Positions 12,435-24,230 of a stretch of 64,000 nucleotides of DNA are shown in pieces. The stretch comes from Cornus controversa (lineage: Eukaryota > Streptophyta > Magnoliopsida > Cornales > Cornaceae). The stretch spans positions 7,992,501-8,056,500 of the forward strand of contig CM048847.1 in the NCBI GenBank assembly GCA_026545225.1, written 5' to 3'. The notes under the pieces are model-generated. The model saw only the letters and a program-made list of their open reading frames with translations. It did not search any database and was not told the DNA's origin. Position 1 is the first letter of the stretch. Each line of letters starts with the position of its first letter. The position numbers and the translations under genes were made by a program.

Positions 12435-12830
12435 TGTGAATAGTAATCACGATCCATCGTAATTGTAAGGGCGATTATGTCCATTAAACCCTAATGAACT
12501 ATCTCAATCACTAAGTCAATGGAGAAGCATAACACCTACATAGGTTAACCTACGTATGACTCAAGCTCAATAACCTATTATGGGTCCGTTACATGACATT
12601 TCTAAATTCCCCAATTCTATCTCAATGTTCTTCCAGCCACACATTACGATGCATCGTAATGTTGGTTACGATGCATCACTAAAGATGCATAACATCCTGC
12701 GAAATCCTCTAAATTTTTTATGAAACACTCAACCATTTATGATGTATCGTAATTGGGTTTATGATGCATCGCCGTATCACGATGCATTGTAATTGGGATT
12801 GCGATGCATTGTAATCACTCGACTACTGCT
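12435..12830. repeat. Cluster of GATGCATC-centred palindromes
   Basis: Several copies of a palindrome centred on GATGCATC with matching flanks. The best is a perfect 22-bp palindrome at 12641-12662 (left half ACATTACGATG). Others lie near 12670, 12752, 12778 and 12803. The equivalent part of the LTR at 30.5-30.75 kb has the same core with different, again self-complementary, flanks. Confidence 0.8.
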
Positions 12831-13244
12831 ATAACAAATCCATCAAGTGATTACAGTTAATCATTCTTATCCAAATTCTCAATCCACAACAAACGTACAT
12901 TCTTTATACTATGCAAAACATTGAAATGATCCACAAAATACTTCACATGGTCCTAAGCATGTAAATTGAATCTTTAATTGATCGAATCCATAACACATAA
13001 ACATTGAGATTCAAGTATGCACCATACATTGTATTCCCAAAAGTTATATATAAACCACATGTGGCAATTACATTTGAAATCTAAATATACCAACATAATT
13101 CAAATGTAAATACAACAATTTCATTATAGTCCACATGCCACAAACCGGCATGGACATTTATTAACATATCAAAAAGAACGTCTCCAAAATGAACTCAAAA
13201 GTCCGTCTGTGCACTATAAGCTTCCTCCTCAGTGGAAACTTTAT

Positions 13245-13948
13245 CTGAAAAAAGAGTTTGGGGCATGGGGGTGAGCAACTCAATGGCTCAGTAAGACTGA
13301 TTCACCCGACTTTACCTCAACATAGTCAGTCATGCATGAATTCACATGAAATTCTCTAAGTGACTACATGCCATACCTCAATGGATTTTCATACCTAAAA
13401 CAATCATGTTTTCAAAATCATGTGTGATGTCTCACATTTCAACAATAAGAAGTTTATAAGGAAATACAATTCACAAATAAACTCATACTACGTATACCGA
13501 AAATCACTTTAACTGGGGACTTCGTTTGTCACAATTCCAATAGTAAGGGTTTTGTCAAAACTACAAACTCTGCTTACGCATTTCAGGCTACTAACCTGAC
13601 GAAAGTGACATCTACTTAGCTAATATTTGGGTCTTACCCTAGGGCTCCGGGCCCTTCTTAATTCTCACACATGCCCCAAAACCCACAAATTCTCACATAT
13701 TGCATGTTATCACATAATGCATAATCAATGCAATCACAACCAACTCACAAAAATCACAACACAAGAATTTTTAAGAAAATATTCTTTTTATGTATTTTAC
13801 TCTATTCATGGAATTAACTCAAACAATTCCTCAATTGAACACAAATCATAAGATGTATTCATAAAAATTATCCTAGCAAGTCCCAAAATTTTAGCTCTTT
13901 CTATCTTTCCAAAAATGACTTTTGTTTGCTTCAAACCGAAGCCCTCAC
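13245..13948 (-). other. Predicted intron-like segment in left Tekay LTR
   Basis: Minus strand: donor-like CTCG|GTGAGG at 13948 and acceptor-like CTCTTTTTTCAG|ATAAAG ending at 13245 (704 bp). Inside it, TCAGG-ttagtag-CCTGA (near 13590) is a small perfect hairpin. The same spot in the inner solo LTR has GGTT-agt-AACC. Confidence 0.45.
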
Positions 13949-14473
13949 CGAGTAAAGCAATTTGCCTTCGTCATTTTCCAAATCAAAGCCCAAGCTTTCC
14001 AAAATGTAGAAAGTAGGGAGAGAGATGAAGTGGGAGAGTTAGAGAGAGAGATATTACTATAAAAGTGATTATATCTCAGCCCCTCTAGATATTTGTATTT
14101 TTTTGGGGTACAAAATGATCGAAATGCCCCCGAGTCACTTAACGTACCCTCCTGACCTCTGTTTTAGATTTGGAAAGCAGTTATGGCTAAAAAATTTCTT
14201 CCTTAACTCTTACACATTTCGTTTGGTCCATAACCAAAAATAATATTTTCTCAAAAAAATTTTAGATTCCCAGGCCCACTCGAACTGCATCCCGAGGCCT
14301 TGTTGATCCAAATTGTAAAACTTCTCCAAATGTTCCCAAAACTTTCCAAACCTTAAAAAAGCTTCCCAAACATGTTTCCTACAATTAAAACATGCTAAAC
14401 ATAATTTAAAATGCAACTAGCGCAAAATGATGATTAAAATGGAAATCGGTCAAAATTGGACCCGGTCTCTACA

Positions 14474-16039
14474 ACCTCCCAACATTCAAGGAATTTACCT
14501 CAAGTAATGAACAACTCAGGATACTTGGATTGCACCTCTTGCTCTCATTCTCATGTAGCTTCTTTAACTTTGTGGTGTCTCCAAAGTACCTTGACCAATG
14601 GAATGGTCTTACCTCGAGTAGTTGCTCTCTAGTATCCATGATTTGAATTAGCTTCTCCTCGTATGACACGTCCTCCTCCACCTCAAGGTCTGTCCAATTA
14701 AGCACATGTGAAGGATCCAGTTCGTACTTTCTCAACATAGAAACATGAAAAGTGTTGTGTACAATTGACATTTATGGTGGCAATGTCAAGTGATAAGCAA
14801 CCTCCCCAACTTGATCCAGAATCTCAAATAGCCCGATAAATAATGGCACTAGTTTACCAATACGGCCAAACCTCTCCATGGCAAGACCTTTAATAAGACA
14901 TGGTCCCGCACCTCAAATGCCAAAGGTCACCGCCTTATATCAGTATAACTTTTTTGACAGCTCTAAGCTGTAAGTAATCTCTGCCTTATTACCTTGATCT
15001 TCTCTATAGTCTCTTAAAGTAACTCCGACCCCAAAGAAACTGTCTCTCTGACCTCAATCCAATAGACAGGTGACCAGTGACCTACACAGCCTACCATACA
15101 ATGCCTCAAATGGAGTCATCTCAATGCTAGCTTGATAGCTATTATTGTATGCAAACTCCACTAATGGAAGGTGATCTTTCAAACAGTCCCGAAGATCAAG
15201 TGCACATGCCCGCAACATTTCATCCAAAATCTGTATAGTACGTTATGACTGACTATCCGTCTGAGGATGAAAATTCATACTAAAGTGGAGATCTGTATTA
15301 AGCGCTGCTTGAAAACTCTGCCAAAACTATGATGTAAATCATGCGTCTCCATTTGACATAATAGAAATTGGCACGCCATGAAGTCTAAGGATTTGCTCAA
15401 TATACAATCTACTGAGAGTATCCACATCATCAGTCACTCTAATATGAAGAAAATGAGCCACCTTGGCCAATCTATCAGCAACAACCCAAACTGCATCGTG
15501 ACTCTTTCTTGACCTTGGAAATCTTATCACAAAGTCTATAGTGACATGCTCACACTTCCACATTGCCCTAGACAATGGTTGTAATAATCCCGCTAGCCTC
15601 TGATGCTCGGCTTTCACTTATTGACAAGTGAGGCATCTCACTACAAAATGAGCTACATCCTTTTTTATACCTTTCCACCAATACTATTGGCATAGGTTAT
15701 GATAGATCTTAGTACCACCTGGATGTACTACAAGCCTCGAGTTGTAAAACTCCTTCAGAACCTTGTCCCAACAAGCTAAAGGAACAACATCTTTCCCTTG
15801 AATTTTAATCTCTCATCTGAATGAATCATCCATCTATCCACCACCTCCCCACTCGAAATTCGAGTGCGAATAGTCTCAATCTCGCTATCTTTCCTTTGCT
15901 CATTAATCACTCTACTCACAAGCGATGGTTGAGCGATAAGAGTAAAAAGAGTCCTTGGTCCATCATCCTCACTAAAATGTAATCCCATTTCTAAGATATC
16001 TTCCATCATCTTCCACTCCCGTATGGCTATGCTTGCCAA
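14474..16039 (-). pseudogene. Tekay-type integrase with chromodomain, fossil
   Basis: Read on the minus strand, the remnants include a zinc-finger-side region near 15.6-15.8 kb and integrase core text (VTIDFVIRFPRSRKSHDAVW, then RVTDDVDTLSRLYIEQILRL). The conserved VHNTFHVSMLRKYELDPSHV block that precedes the chromodomain in Tekay/Del chromoviruses follows, then chromodomain-like sequence up to the LTR. The polypurine tract (plus strand ACCTCCCAA, 14474-14482) abuts the LTR. The element is broken many times (at least eight breaks over the whole copy). Family knowledge: integrase inserts the cDNA, and the chromodomain steers insertion toward heterochromatin. Confidence 0.85.
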
Positions 16040-17210
16040 GTTACCATATGACTTCCTACTTAATGCATTCTCTACCACATTAGCCTTTCTTGGATGATAT
16101 TGTAAGTCAAAGTCATAGTCTTCCATGTACTCCATCAACCTCCGTTATCTCATGTTCAAATCCTTTGTAAGAAAAGGTATTTGAGACTCTTATGATTGGA
16201 GAACACTTCAAACTTCTCGCCATACAAATAATATCTCCACACTTTGAGTGAAAAGATCAATGCCGCCAATTCCAAGTTGTGTGTTGGGTAATTTTGTTCA
16301 TGTGTTTTCAATTACCTTGAACCATATGTCATTACTCTTTCAGTTTGCATTAACACATAGCCCAATCAAGTTGTGAAGCATCACAATAGATTGTGTACCC
16401 CAACCCATGTTCTAGAATAATCAATATTAGCACCGAAGTCAATTGACTCTTCAATTCTATGAATCCATGTTCGCAAGCATCATTCCACACAAATTTCACT
16501 CCTTTTCGGGTAAGCTTAGTCATTAGTGCCTCTAACCTCAAAAAATCTTTCACAAACCTCCGATAATATTCGGCCAATCCCAAGAGACTACGTATCTCAA
16601 ATGCGCTCTTAGGTCTTTCTCAACTCATCACTGCGTCTATCTTGGATGGATCCACAGAAACCCCTCATTCGGACACAACATACCCAAGGAACTTCACATC
16701 TGCTAGCCAAAACTTGCACTTATCGTATTTAGAATACAATTAATTATCTCTTAGAAGTTGCAATACGATCCTTAAGTGACCTTTGTGCTCCTCTTCCGAA
16801 GACAAGGACACTAGGATGTCATCAATGAACACAACTACAAACTTGTCTAAATACACATTGAACACATGGTTTATCAAATCCATGAATGTTGTCGATGTAT
16901 TTGTCAAACAAAATAACATCACTAAAAACTCATAGTGTCCGTTTTGTGTGCGAAAAGCAGTTTTTTGAATGTTTGCCTCTCTAACCCACAACTAATAATA
17001 TCCAGATCTCAAATCTATCTTTGAGAAACATTTAGAACCTTTAAGTTGATTGAACAAGTCATCTATCCTTGGATAAGGATACTTATTCTTAATCATTGCC
17101 CGATTCAACTTCTGATAGTCAATGCAAAGCCGCAAAGACCCGTCCTTCTTCTTAGCGAAAAGAATCGGAGCTCCCCAAGGTGAAGTACTAGGATGTACAA
17201 ATCCCATGTC
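16040..17210 (-). pseudogene. Tekay-type reverse transcriptase and RNase H, fossil
   Basis: Reverse-transcriptase blocks read on the minus strand: [49 protein letters not shown], and the catalytic-loop region [10 protein letters not shown]. These are followed by the GLAEYYRRFVKDF connection, the RNase H block YTIYCDAS, and its end YHPRKANVVENALSRKS. Domain order protease-RT-RNase H-integrase is that of Ty3/Gypsy. It is a broken fossil in continuity with the protease and integrase remnants on either side. Confidence 0.88.
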
Positions 17211-17219
17211 TAGTAGCTC

Positions 17220-17876
17220 TTATAATTGATCATTTAACTCTTTCAACTCAATCGATGCCATTCGATACGGTGCCATAGAAATAGGCGCGGTACCTAGAGC
17301 AAGTTCTATAACAAACTCCACTTCCCATTTCGGATGCAACTCTATTAAGGCCCCTAGAAATACATCTAAAAACTCACATACTACACGAGGAAACTCTCCG
17401 TGTGTTCCATTATCACCATCAACTAGCAAGTTTGCTAAGAAATACCCAAGTCCTTTCCGATCACTAGGACTATGTGAAGAAGACAAATAAAAGTTGTCCT
17501 TTTCTCCCATAAAAGAAATACTAACACATTCTGGTGTACACAAAGTTACTCTTCCCTGATAATAATTGATGTTAGCCTTGTAGGTAGATAGCCAGTCCAT
17601 ACCCAATATCACATCAAAAATAGACATATCGAGGAGAATGAAGTCAAACACTAATCGGTGTCCCAAAATCTCAATCTCGCAAGACCGACATACACTACCC
17701 AAAGTCACTCTACCTCTAACTAGGGTATCAATGGATAAAACCAAGTCCAAGGATGATACCTCTAACCCCAAAGCACAAGCAAATGTATATGAAATAAATG
17801 AGTGTGATGCACCCGAGTCCACTAAAACCCTAGCCCACGAGCTAGATACAAGGAATATACCTCGGGCCATTGACAA
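17220..17876 (-). pseudogene. Tekay-type aspartic protease, fossil
   Basis: The frame carries the protease active-site motif VLVDSGASHSFIS near its start. Further on are VILGMDWLSTYKANINYYQG and the approach to reverse transcriptase (ELHPKWEVEFVIELALGTAP, then MAPYRMASIELKELNDQL). This is the typical C-terminal layout of the Ty3 retropepsin domain. It is one part of the broken element at 12178-18609. Confidence 0.88.
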
Positions 17877-18609
17877 TCTTGTCGAGGTCTCAGTTGGAAC
17901 AATAGTGAAGGCACGACCCTGTCCTCTCTGGCCTTGCTGCCCAACACCCTCATATCCTGACTACTGGCTAGGAGCACTAGACACAAATCCTCTAGCCAGT
18001 GCCTGTGAACTCTGAATAGATGACACTATCTGTGGTGGTGAAAATGCCCTAAAACCCAACTATGGAGTAGTAGGCTGTGTAGAACGCTGCTGTGAATCAA
18101 CCCCACTCTGTGTACCCTTCTTTTGTGGGAAATTCTAACTAATGTGCCCCACTTGCTAACAATGGTAGCACTTCTTGTCTGTCACAGAAGGAACCTGCCC
18201 TTGAGTGCATTCAGCCATATAGTGTCCGGGTTTCTGACTATTGAAGCAAACCACTCTAGACTGTGAAGATCCAGTAGGTATAGCCATATATTGTGTTAAT
18301 TAGGCTTGTCATTGTCCTTGTGAGAACGACCCACCATCTTTGTGCTTCTTCCTAGCATGAATGTCCGGAAAGGACCCCATGCTTCTCATTTGGTTCTTTG
18401 CATCCCCTATCCACTAACTATCATCATTGAGCTCTTCAGCTATCAGTACTCTCTCTACTACCACCACATAGCTTGTCAAACCCAAGACTCCAACACTATC
18501 CCGTATAAAGGTTTGGAGACCTCTCACAAACTGTTTAATCTTAAGTTCTTCCACTAGAATCAATTCTTATGCGAAATGAGCCAAAGATGTGAATTTTAGA
18601 GCATGCTGT
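17877..18609 (-). pseudogene. Tekay-type Gag part with zinc knuckles, fossil
   Basis: Minus-strand text resembles the C-terminal half of plant Ty3 Gag: EELKIKQFVRGLQTFIRDSV near 18.5 kb, a basic stretch (RKKHKDGG), and CCHC-type knuckle sequence near 18.16-18.26 kb (CFNSQKPGHYMAEC, KKCYHC). The piece ends where the Athila element begins at 18610. Gag forms the particle and its knuckles bind RNA. This copy is a fossil. Confidence 0.75.
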
Positions 18610-20069
18610 TGATTTATGTGTGAGTGTGACTCAATAAGTGTATCAATTAAAAATTACCACACTTCGCAATAGAACGAATTCCTTGCAGAATAGGTCTATG
18701 GAAAGGGGTGTCGAACCTTAGGGATTATGGTCTGATGAGTTGGAATACGGAATTAATTCTAATTAAATTTAAGAGAAAAGAATTCTGATTTTTTAAACTA
18801 AACTAATTAAAAAGGAAAATAAAATCTAGGGTATTTGATTTCACCACTAACTCTACAATCAATGGTCAATTGATTCAACTATGGGGGATTACATCATGCA
18901 TAAGTGGTGTCGGTGGCTACAAGCTCACCTTCATCCATCAAGAAGATAACATATGATTAAGGCTAAGTCATGGACTATCTTCGATTGGCATGGGCCATCT
19001 GCCTAACTACTCTAATCTAGGGTGCAGTATGGTTCATCTTCTCTAGGCATAATCCATCAAAGATTTTAATGATATATTCAGTTATTACTATTGTGTAATA
19101 ATCGCTCTCATGATCACAGAAAATAAGAGAGATTGATTTCAATAACACCAACTAAATATCTAAGACAAGATAAGAAATCATTGAAACTGAATTTACAAGA
19201 CTTTTATTGCTCAATTCTATAATAAGAATCCTCTAAATTACACAATCTATGCATGTATATAAAGGTCCCCAATAATTAAAACAATCAAACCATTGATGCT
19301 TTGTTAGGTCTACATCAAAACCCTAGTGGATGAACTAGCCGCTCATGGTAGAAGAAGAAGCTTCAACTGTTGAGGAAGAAGGCATCATCTTCATGAATTA
19401 TGCGTATGACTTCGTTCTCCAATGGCTCTACAAAGTATGTCTTCTGTTCTGTCCAAAGCTCTCTCAGACTCTCCAATCTCTCCTCTCAACTCAGTCTCCA
19501 ATTCTTCACTTTATGCCCCAAGAGAATACACCAAAGTCCTAATCCAATTAGGAATTAATTAGGTTTTCTCGCAGCACTAATCAGGTGAGTTTTTCTTGCT
19601 GACGTTCGGCCCAACTTTTGACCCTAGAAGTCCGATTCACAGAATTTTCGTGAAATACAAAAGTGTGCAAAATCGAATTTCGTTCAACCTAAGAGAAAAT
19701 TAAGTCGACTTGAGGCTCGAAAATAAAACTTCTGGTCCATCTTCCAAAATGGGATTAAGACTGTATTATGCGCAGATTTGGGTTTCAGGCCAGAAACCTT
19801 CTTAAGCAGCTGTAATTCTCTTGGACCTCTTCCTTGGGCTGATTTGAGTTGAAATAAATGGTTGAATGAATTTTCTTGATGTAGGCTTCATCTAACCATC
19901 TTGGATGTCTTCTTTAAAAGCCCAAAATCATGTTTTAACTGAAATAATCGTTAAGGCCCTGAAAATACAGAAAACACTAAAACGAAGTAAAATAACAAAA
20001 TAATCTATCACTAAGAGAGTAAAATACATAAGTTAAGAGGCTAGAATGTGCAACATTCAACACCTATCA
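18610..20069 (-). mobile_element. Athila LTR, left (3') copy
   Basis: 1460 bp, TGATTTATGTG...CACCTATCA on the plus strand. It aligns end to end with 29021-30523 and, in reverse, with 1-1093. It is the 3' LTR because the polypurine tract adjoins its right side. Confidence 0.92.
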
Positions 20070-20082
20070 CACCCCCAAACTT
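20070..20082 (-). other. Athila polypurine tract
   Basis: Reads AAGTTTGGGGGTG on the minus strand, directly against the 3' LTR. This is the usual primer for plus-strand DNA synthesis in this lineage. Confidence 0.85.
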
Positions 20083-21924
20083 ACATATTGCTAGTCCCTT
20101 AGCAATAGAATAAAACAAAACTAAAACAAATAAACTACTAAACACTAACTAAACTATCCAACTCCACTTTCGTGGGAGAAACGAGTGCATTTAGCATATG
20201 CAACAAGTCTTTAAACCCCTAGGTTCCCCCTAGTGGACGAGTATAGTCTCGTGAGGGTTTCCAGAAATGTTACCCACAAACATTCAAAATTCTGTTTCAA
20301 CATTAATTCAAGAAGAAGATTACAATATATAGTTACAAACTTGCATTCAAGAATAATTTCAAACTTTCAAATTCTATAATTCAAAGCAATGGTCCCCACA
20401 CATAATTCACATCAACATATCTCAAAGCAACTAACTCTAGCTCCCTCGTGTAAAGTGAACTAGCAGTCCTCTCATTTAGCATAACCCAGCTCTGAATATA
20501 TTAAGGTACATACCCCTTCAACTCACTAGTTCTCCTTATTGAAATCATACTTCCAAACATGAATACATAACTTTTTCTTTTTTTTTTCAATTCTTTTTTT
20601 TTTCATTGCTTTATTGGTTGTGCAATGTCTTGATCTATTAAGCTTTCTGAAAGATCCATGTAGCAAGCTTTCAGTCAGTGACTCCCAAACCAGATGGCTT
20701 TAGGGCACTAGGTTTAAAGATACCCCGAAGAATCTAATTACCTGAATCAGTTAGGCTACAAATCAAGACAACCAATGCTCATCTTTTCTCACCCTTTCAC
20801 TTTTGACGCGAACACTCCGTGCTTCCTGAGGCATAGAGGTCCGGTTACTCATGAAAAGGATCAAATTGATTTGCTTATTCCACATATATTTCTTTTTTTT
20901 TCTTTCTCTTCTTTTTTCTTTTTCATTGAAGTCAAGTAAAACACATCATCGGTACTCATTCTCAAGAGATACTAATTAATATCAAGCATATGTAACTCAA
21001 TAACTCAAAACCAAAGTTTATACCCCATAAGATTATGCTAGTGTGCCTGTGCATGTAAGGAAACTAAAACTAATCACCCCAAAGCATGTTAATGCAAATC
21101 ATGATTAAAACCACATAATTTAAACCATAGTTTCCAAGAATTGAAAACATACTCAAAAATTGCAAGTTATGCACCTACATAAGGTACTAATCCCTTGAAT
21201 AATGTCAAAACATTCTATCTAAAAGCAAAACAAAATAAAATAAAGAAATAAACTAAGAAAATAAAATAAACAAAAATCCTAAAATAAGAAGAATTTCACA
21301 AAAATTTCCCCCCATATGCAATAAAGCACAAAAATAAGGCATCGCTAATAAAACACAAAAATAAGGCATCGCCTCACCCCCAAACTTAAACTGTACATTG
21401 TCCTCAATGTACACCCAATCAAAGCATAGAGAAGGGTAAGAACGAGAATTCCAGAAATCCGAAGAAGTAGTGGCAGGAAAATAGAGCACACCAATAGAAT
21501 GAAGGTAATGCAAGCACTCCCCCAAACTTGGATGTTACAACCTTGCAAAACAAACCACTCTACCCCAAAGATCAAGTGAAATAGTATGGGTGAAAATAAA
21601 TATGAAAGAGAAAATTCCTAAAAATAATTTTTTTTTATAATAATAAAAATCTACTACAGAAAGAAAAATAAAACTAAAATTAAAAATAAAATCTAAGAAT
21701 AAAATAAAATACAAAAGAGAGTTACATTCCTGTCAAGGATGTGGTGGTGACTGAGCATCCGAATCGAAGTTCACTTGGCGCATCAGTGCACGCAGCATCC
21801 TTCTCATCTCTAGTTGATCCTGGCGAGTCTCACGAAAGTGATCCACCATCTCAGTCCTCATAGCTCCAAACTGTGTGGAAACCTCTGTTTGTAGGGTGCC
21901 AAACTGGGCGGTTAACCCAGTAAT
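20083..21924 (-). other. Non-coding tail of the Athila element
   Basis: About 1.8 kb between the env-like region and the polypurine tract. No supported coding region: the open frames at 21253-21575 are short and unlike known proteins. It holds two extra polypurine-like tracts (21375-21387 and near 21518-21529), the palindrome at 21392-21413, and T-rich runs near 20575-20605 and 20890-20930. Confidence 0.7.
21392..21413 (-). repeat. Perfect palindrome beside an internal purine tract
   Basis: Nine-base arms TGTACATTG / CAATGTACA around TCCT. On the sense strand it contains CATTGAGGACAATG, a motif I recall as common just before AAGTTTGGGGG in Athila/Tat-lineage elements. The same purine tract follows here at 21375-21387. 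Its role is unknown. A hairpin or a protein site are both possible. Confidence 0.8.
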
Positions 21925-22806
21925 CTATTCCTCTAAATAATGATAATCATGGCCACCAGCTTGTGCATGTACCTCCTCTTCTTCTTTTTTCATCTCCTCT
22001 GGATCTTCCACCGGTGGTGGTATATCTACAGGTTCCCCTCCCTGGGCCAATCGAGACACTTTACCTAGCGTAGCTATGACTCTTTGGTGCATATGAGATC
22101 GGCTCAAATTCCAGTCATGTGTGCCATAATGAATATCACGTGGAAAGGCAAGCTCGTCCTCATGGACTGCATACCCCTGTGCAATAAGCAACTGATGAAT
22201 GATAGTAGGGAATGGAAACTCCCAGTCACTTGCACTGTCCGGTGCCTTGGCCACAACCTTGGAATAGAAGTTTTCTATTTGGCCCAGACAATCTGTGGGA
22301 ATAACAGCCAATGCCCAAAATGGATGGCATATAAAGCTCTAAGGAACTCTTGACGTCTCTCAGTTTTATGTCCAATGGGACATATATTCTTGAGCAGAAC
22401 AGCATCAAGGAACCATAAATGATTTGGCATAGAAGACTTGGAAGCTACATTCCTCTTTGGTCCAGAAAATTGGTTAGCACACAAACGTGCAACCAAATTA
22501 CCCACTGACAAATCATCGGGTAGAGGAGTATAGATATTAGTCAAATCATCTGGGCACTCATGAGGACAACCCATGGCAATAGCAATGGATGACATATCAA
22601 CCTGAACTACTGTTCCATCTATAGAAGAAATAAGCACATCCCGCTTATCAGGTTTCAGCATTAAGTTCTGATAAAATACCTTGACAAGCCTCGAGAAGAT
22701 AGTAGTAGAGAGTGGAACAAAAATCGAAGCCGACCGACGATGACGGATGTCAGAAATCCCCCATCGTGCCTCAGGAAACATACTGTATAGTTCGGCGATG
22801 TCAAAC
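21925..22806 (-). pseudogene. Env-like / putative plant transposon protein region, fossil
   Basis: A 168-residue frame (22275-22781) and overlapping frames to 21925 carry text of the domain found downstream of integrase in Athila elements, annotated in databases as 'putative plant transposon protein'. Examples are IDGTVVQVDMSSIAIAMGCP, PKRNVASKSSMPNHLWFLDA and GHKTERRQEFLRALYAIHFG. A cytoplasmic tail-like acidic segment (PPPVEDPEEMKKEEEEVHAQ) follows. A solo LTR lies immediately upstream in the sense direction. Function in the family is unsettled. Confidence 0.65.
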
Positions 22807-22811
22807 GTTGT

Positions 22812-24225
22812 TGATAAGTAATGAATATTGCATATTCAATGCCCTTAAAATTATATGAATTAGTGTCTTAGTAATATTTATTTCATGTTTTTATTAATAA
22901 TTTTAATCTTTTTAGGATTTCAGGTGATTAAGGGTAATTCTAATTAATAATGGTGAAATCGGGCTACAGATGGTGTTAGGCCTATTCACATTGAAGATTG
23001 AGCCAATTAAGGCCTAAAAAGTCCTGGACCCGTGTTGGTATTCAGACCATAACTCTGTACAAAATTGTTAAAATGACCAAAACTTCGCGTGAGTTGAAGG
23101 AAATTCAATTCTGTACAATTTCATATTTCATGAAAATTTTCTAAAACGGACGTTTAAGGCAACTTTCTGCCCTATTTGCGCAGCTGCCACTTTTTGGGCG
23201 CAAATGCCACTTTTGAGGCGCGTGTGCCATTTTCTTATGCGCATTTGACACTTTGGGAGGTGAGGTGTCCCCTTTGTGTTTGCTTCGCTGAATAAAAGAG
23301 AGAAAAAGAGGAGAAAACTAGGGTATTCTGGAGGGGGGAAGTAGAGAGAGATATACAGAGGCGAATTGTGACGATACGGGCAAGACGATGGCGACTTCAT
23401 CATCGTTCAAACCTGGACCTCCGATCATGAGCAGTTAAACACCATTCCGGGAAAGTGATGTAATCCTAACCTGTCTTTCAATGTTTTAGTTTGTATATTA
23501 ATTTGGGAATTATTTATTTTGTACATTAATTATATAACCAAGACATAAACAAAAGTTGTGCTGTTAGTTTTAATTTGAATGGATTTTTTGTTGCATATTT
23601 ACTTTTGTTCTTGTAGAATGAATGCAAGTTTGCAGTTATTAGGGTTTAGTCTTTTCAACTTCTGTGATTTTGTTAAGACAGGTTATACAATAGTTTTCAC
23701 ATATCATTCAATTTAGAGTTTTTATAATTCGTACTAAGCGAAGATGGGTTATCATATCATTTGCTAATCAGATGTATAGGCCATGCTAAGCGAAGACGAG
23801 TTATGCTTAATTGTATGTTGAATGAATTCTCTTGATAGAACTGAATTTGGCTTGTAGCCATTCTTTTCTGAATGCATAGATTAAACATCCCAAATTAGTA
23901 CAATTGTCATTGTCAGAAGGTTAGTGGTGAAGTCAATTCCCAGGACCTCTCTCCAGTGTCTACCATTTATTTATGTTGTATTTCATTTTATTTAATTTTA
24001 GCACCTTAGAATTAAAAACAAAACAAATTTTTTTTCAATTAAATTAGACAAGATCTTGATAGCTTAACAATGAAACCAACGCAGTCTCTGTGGGTTCGAC
24101 CCCTACTCACCACTTTACTAATTTTAGTAGAGTATTTGTAGGTTTTTATAAATTCTCTTTTGTCGAGGTGTAAAACAACGATGACACTATTACATATTAT
24201 TTTATCACGTTTTGCACGTCGAACA
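22812..24225 (+). mobile_element. Solo LTR inserted in the Athila element
   Basis: Runs TGATAAGTAATGAATATTGC...TTTTGCACGTCGAACA (1414 bp), flanked by perfect GTTGT duplications (22807-22811 and 24226-24230). A second copy lies at 61058-62474. Blocks such as GGCTTGTAGCCA and GGGTTCGACCCC match the Athila LTR plan, so it is probably an Athila-related family in plus orientation. A four-unit, 20-bp repeat sits at 23178-23257. No internal region remains. Confidence 0.93.
23178..23257 (+). repeat. 20-bp degenerate tandem repeat, four units
   Basis: Units begin GCGCAGCTGCCAC, GCGCAAATGCCAC, GCGCGTGTGCCAT and TGCGCATTTGACAC at exact 20-base steps. The sister LTR keeps the array at about 61424-61503 with small length changes. 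Confidence 0.8.
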
Positions 24226-24230
24226 GTTGT

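Larger units (their letters stand above)
12178..14473 (-). mobile_element. LTR of Tekay/Del-type Ty3 element (left copy)
   Basis: Runs from TGTCACGCCTC at 12178 to GGTCTCTACA at 14473 on the plus strand (2296 bp), with TGT...ACA ends. Pol remnants with a chromodomain follow on its right, so it is the 3' LTR of that minus-strand element. A primer-binding-like site also lies on its left. It contains the intron-like segment 13245-13948, the GATGCATC palindromes at 12.44-12.83 kb, and a conserved module (CATGCC...GGCATG, then GGTGAGCAACTCAATGGCTC) shared by the other Tekay-like LTRs here. Confidence 0.88.
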
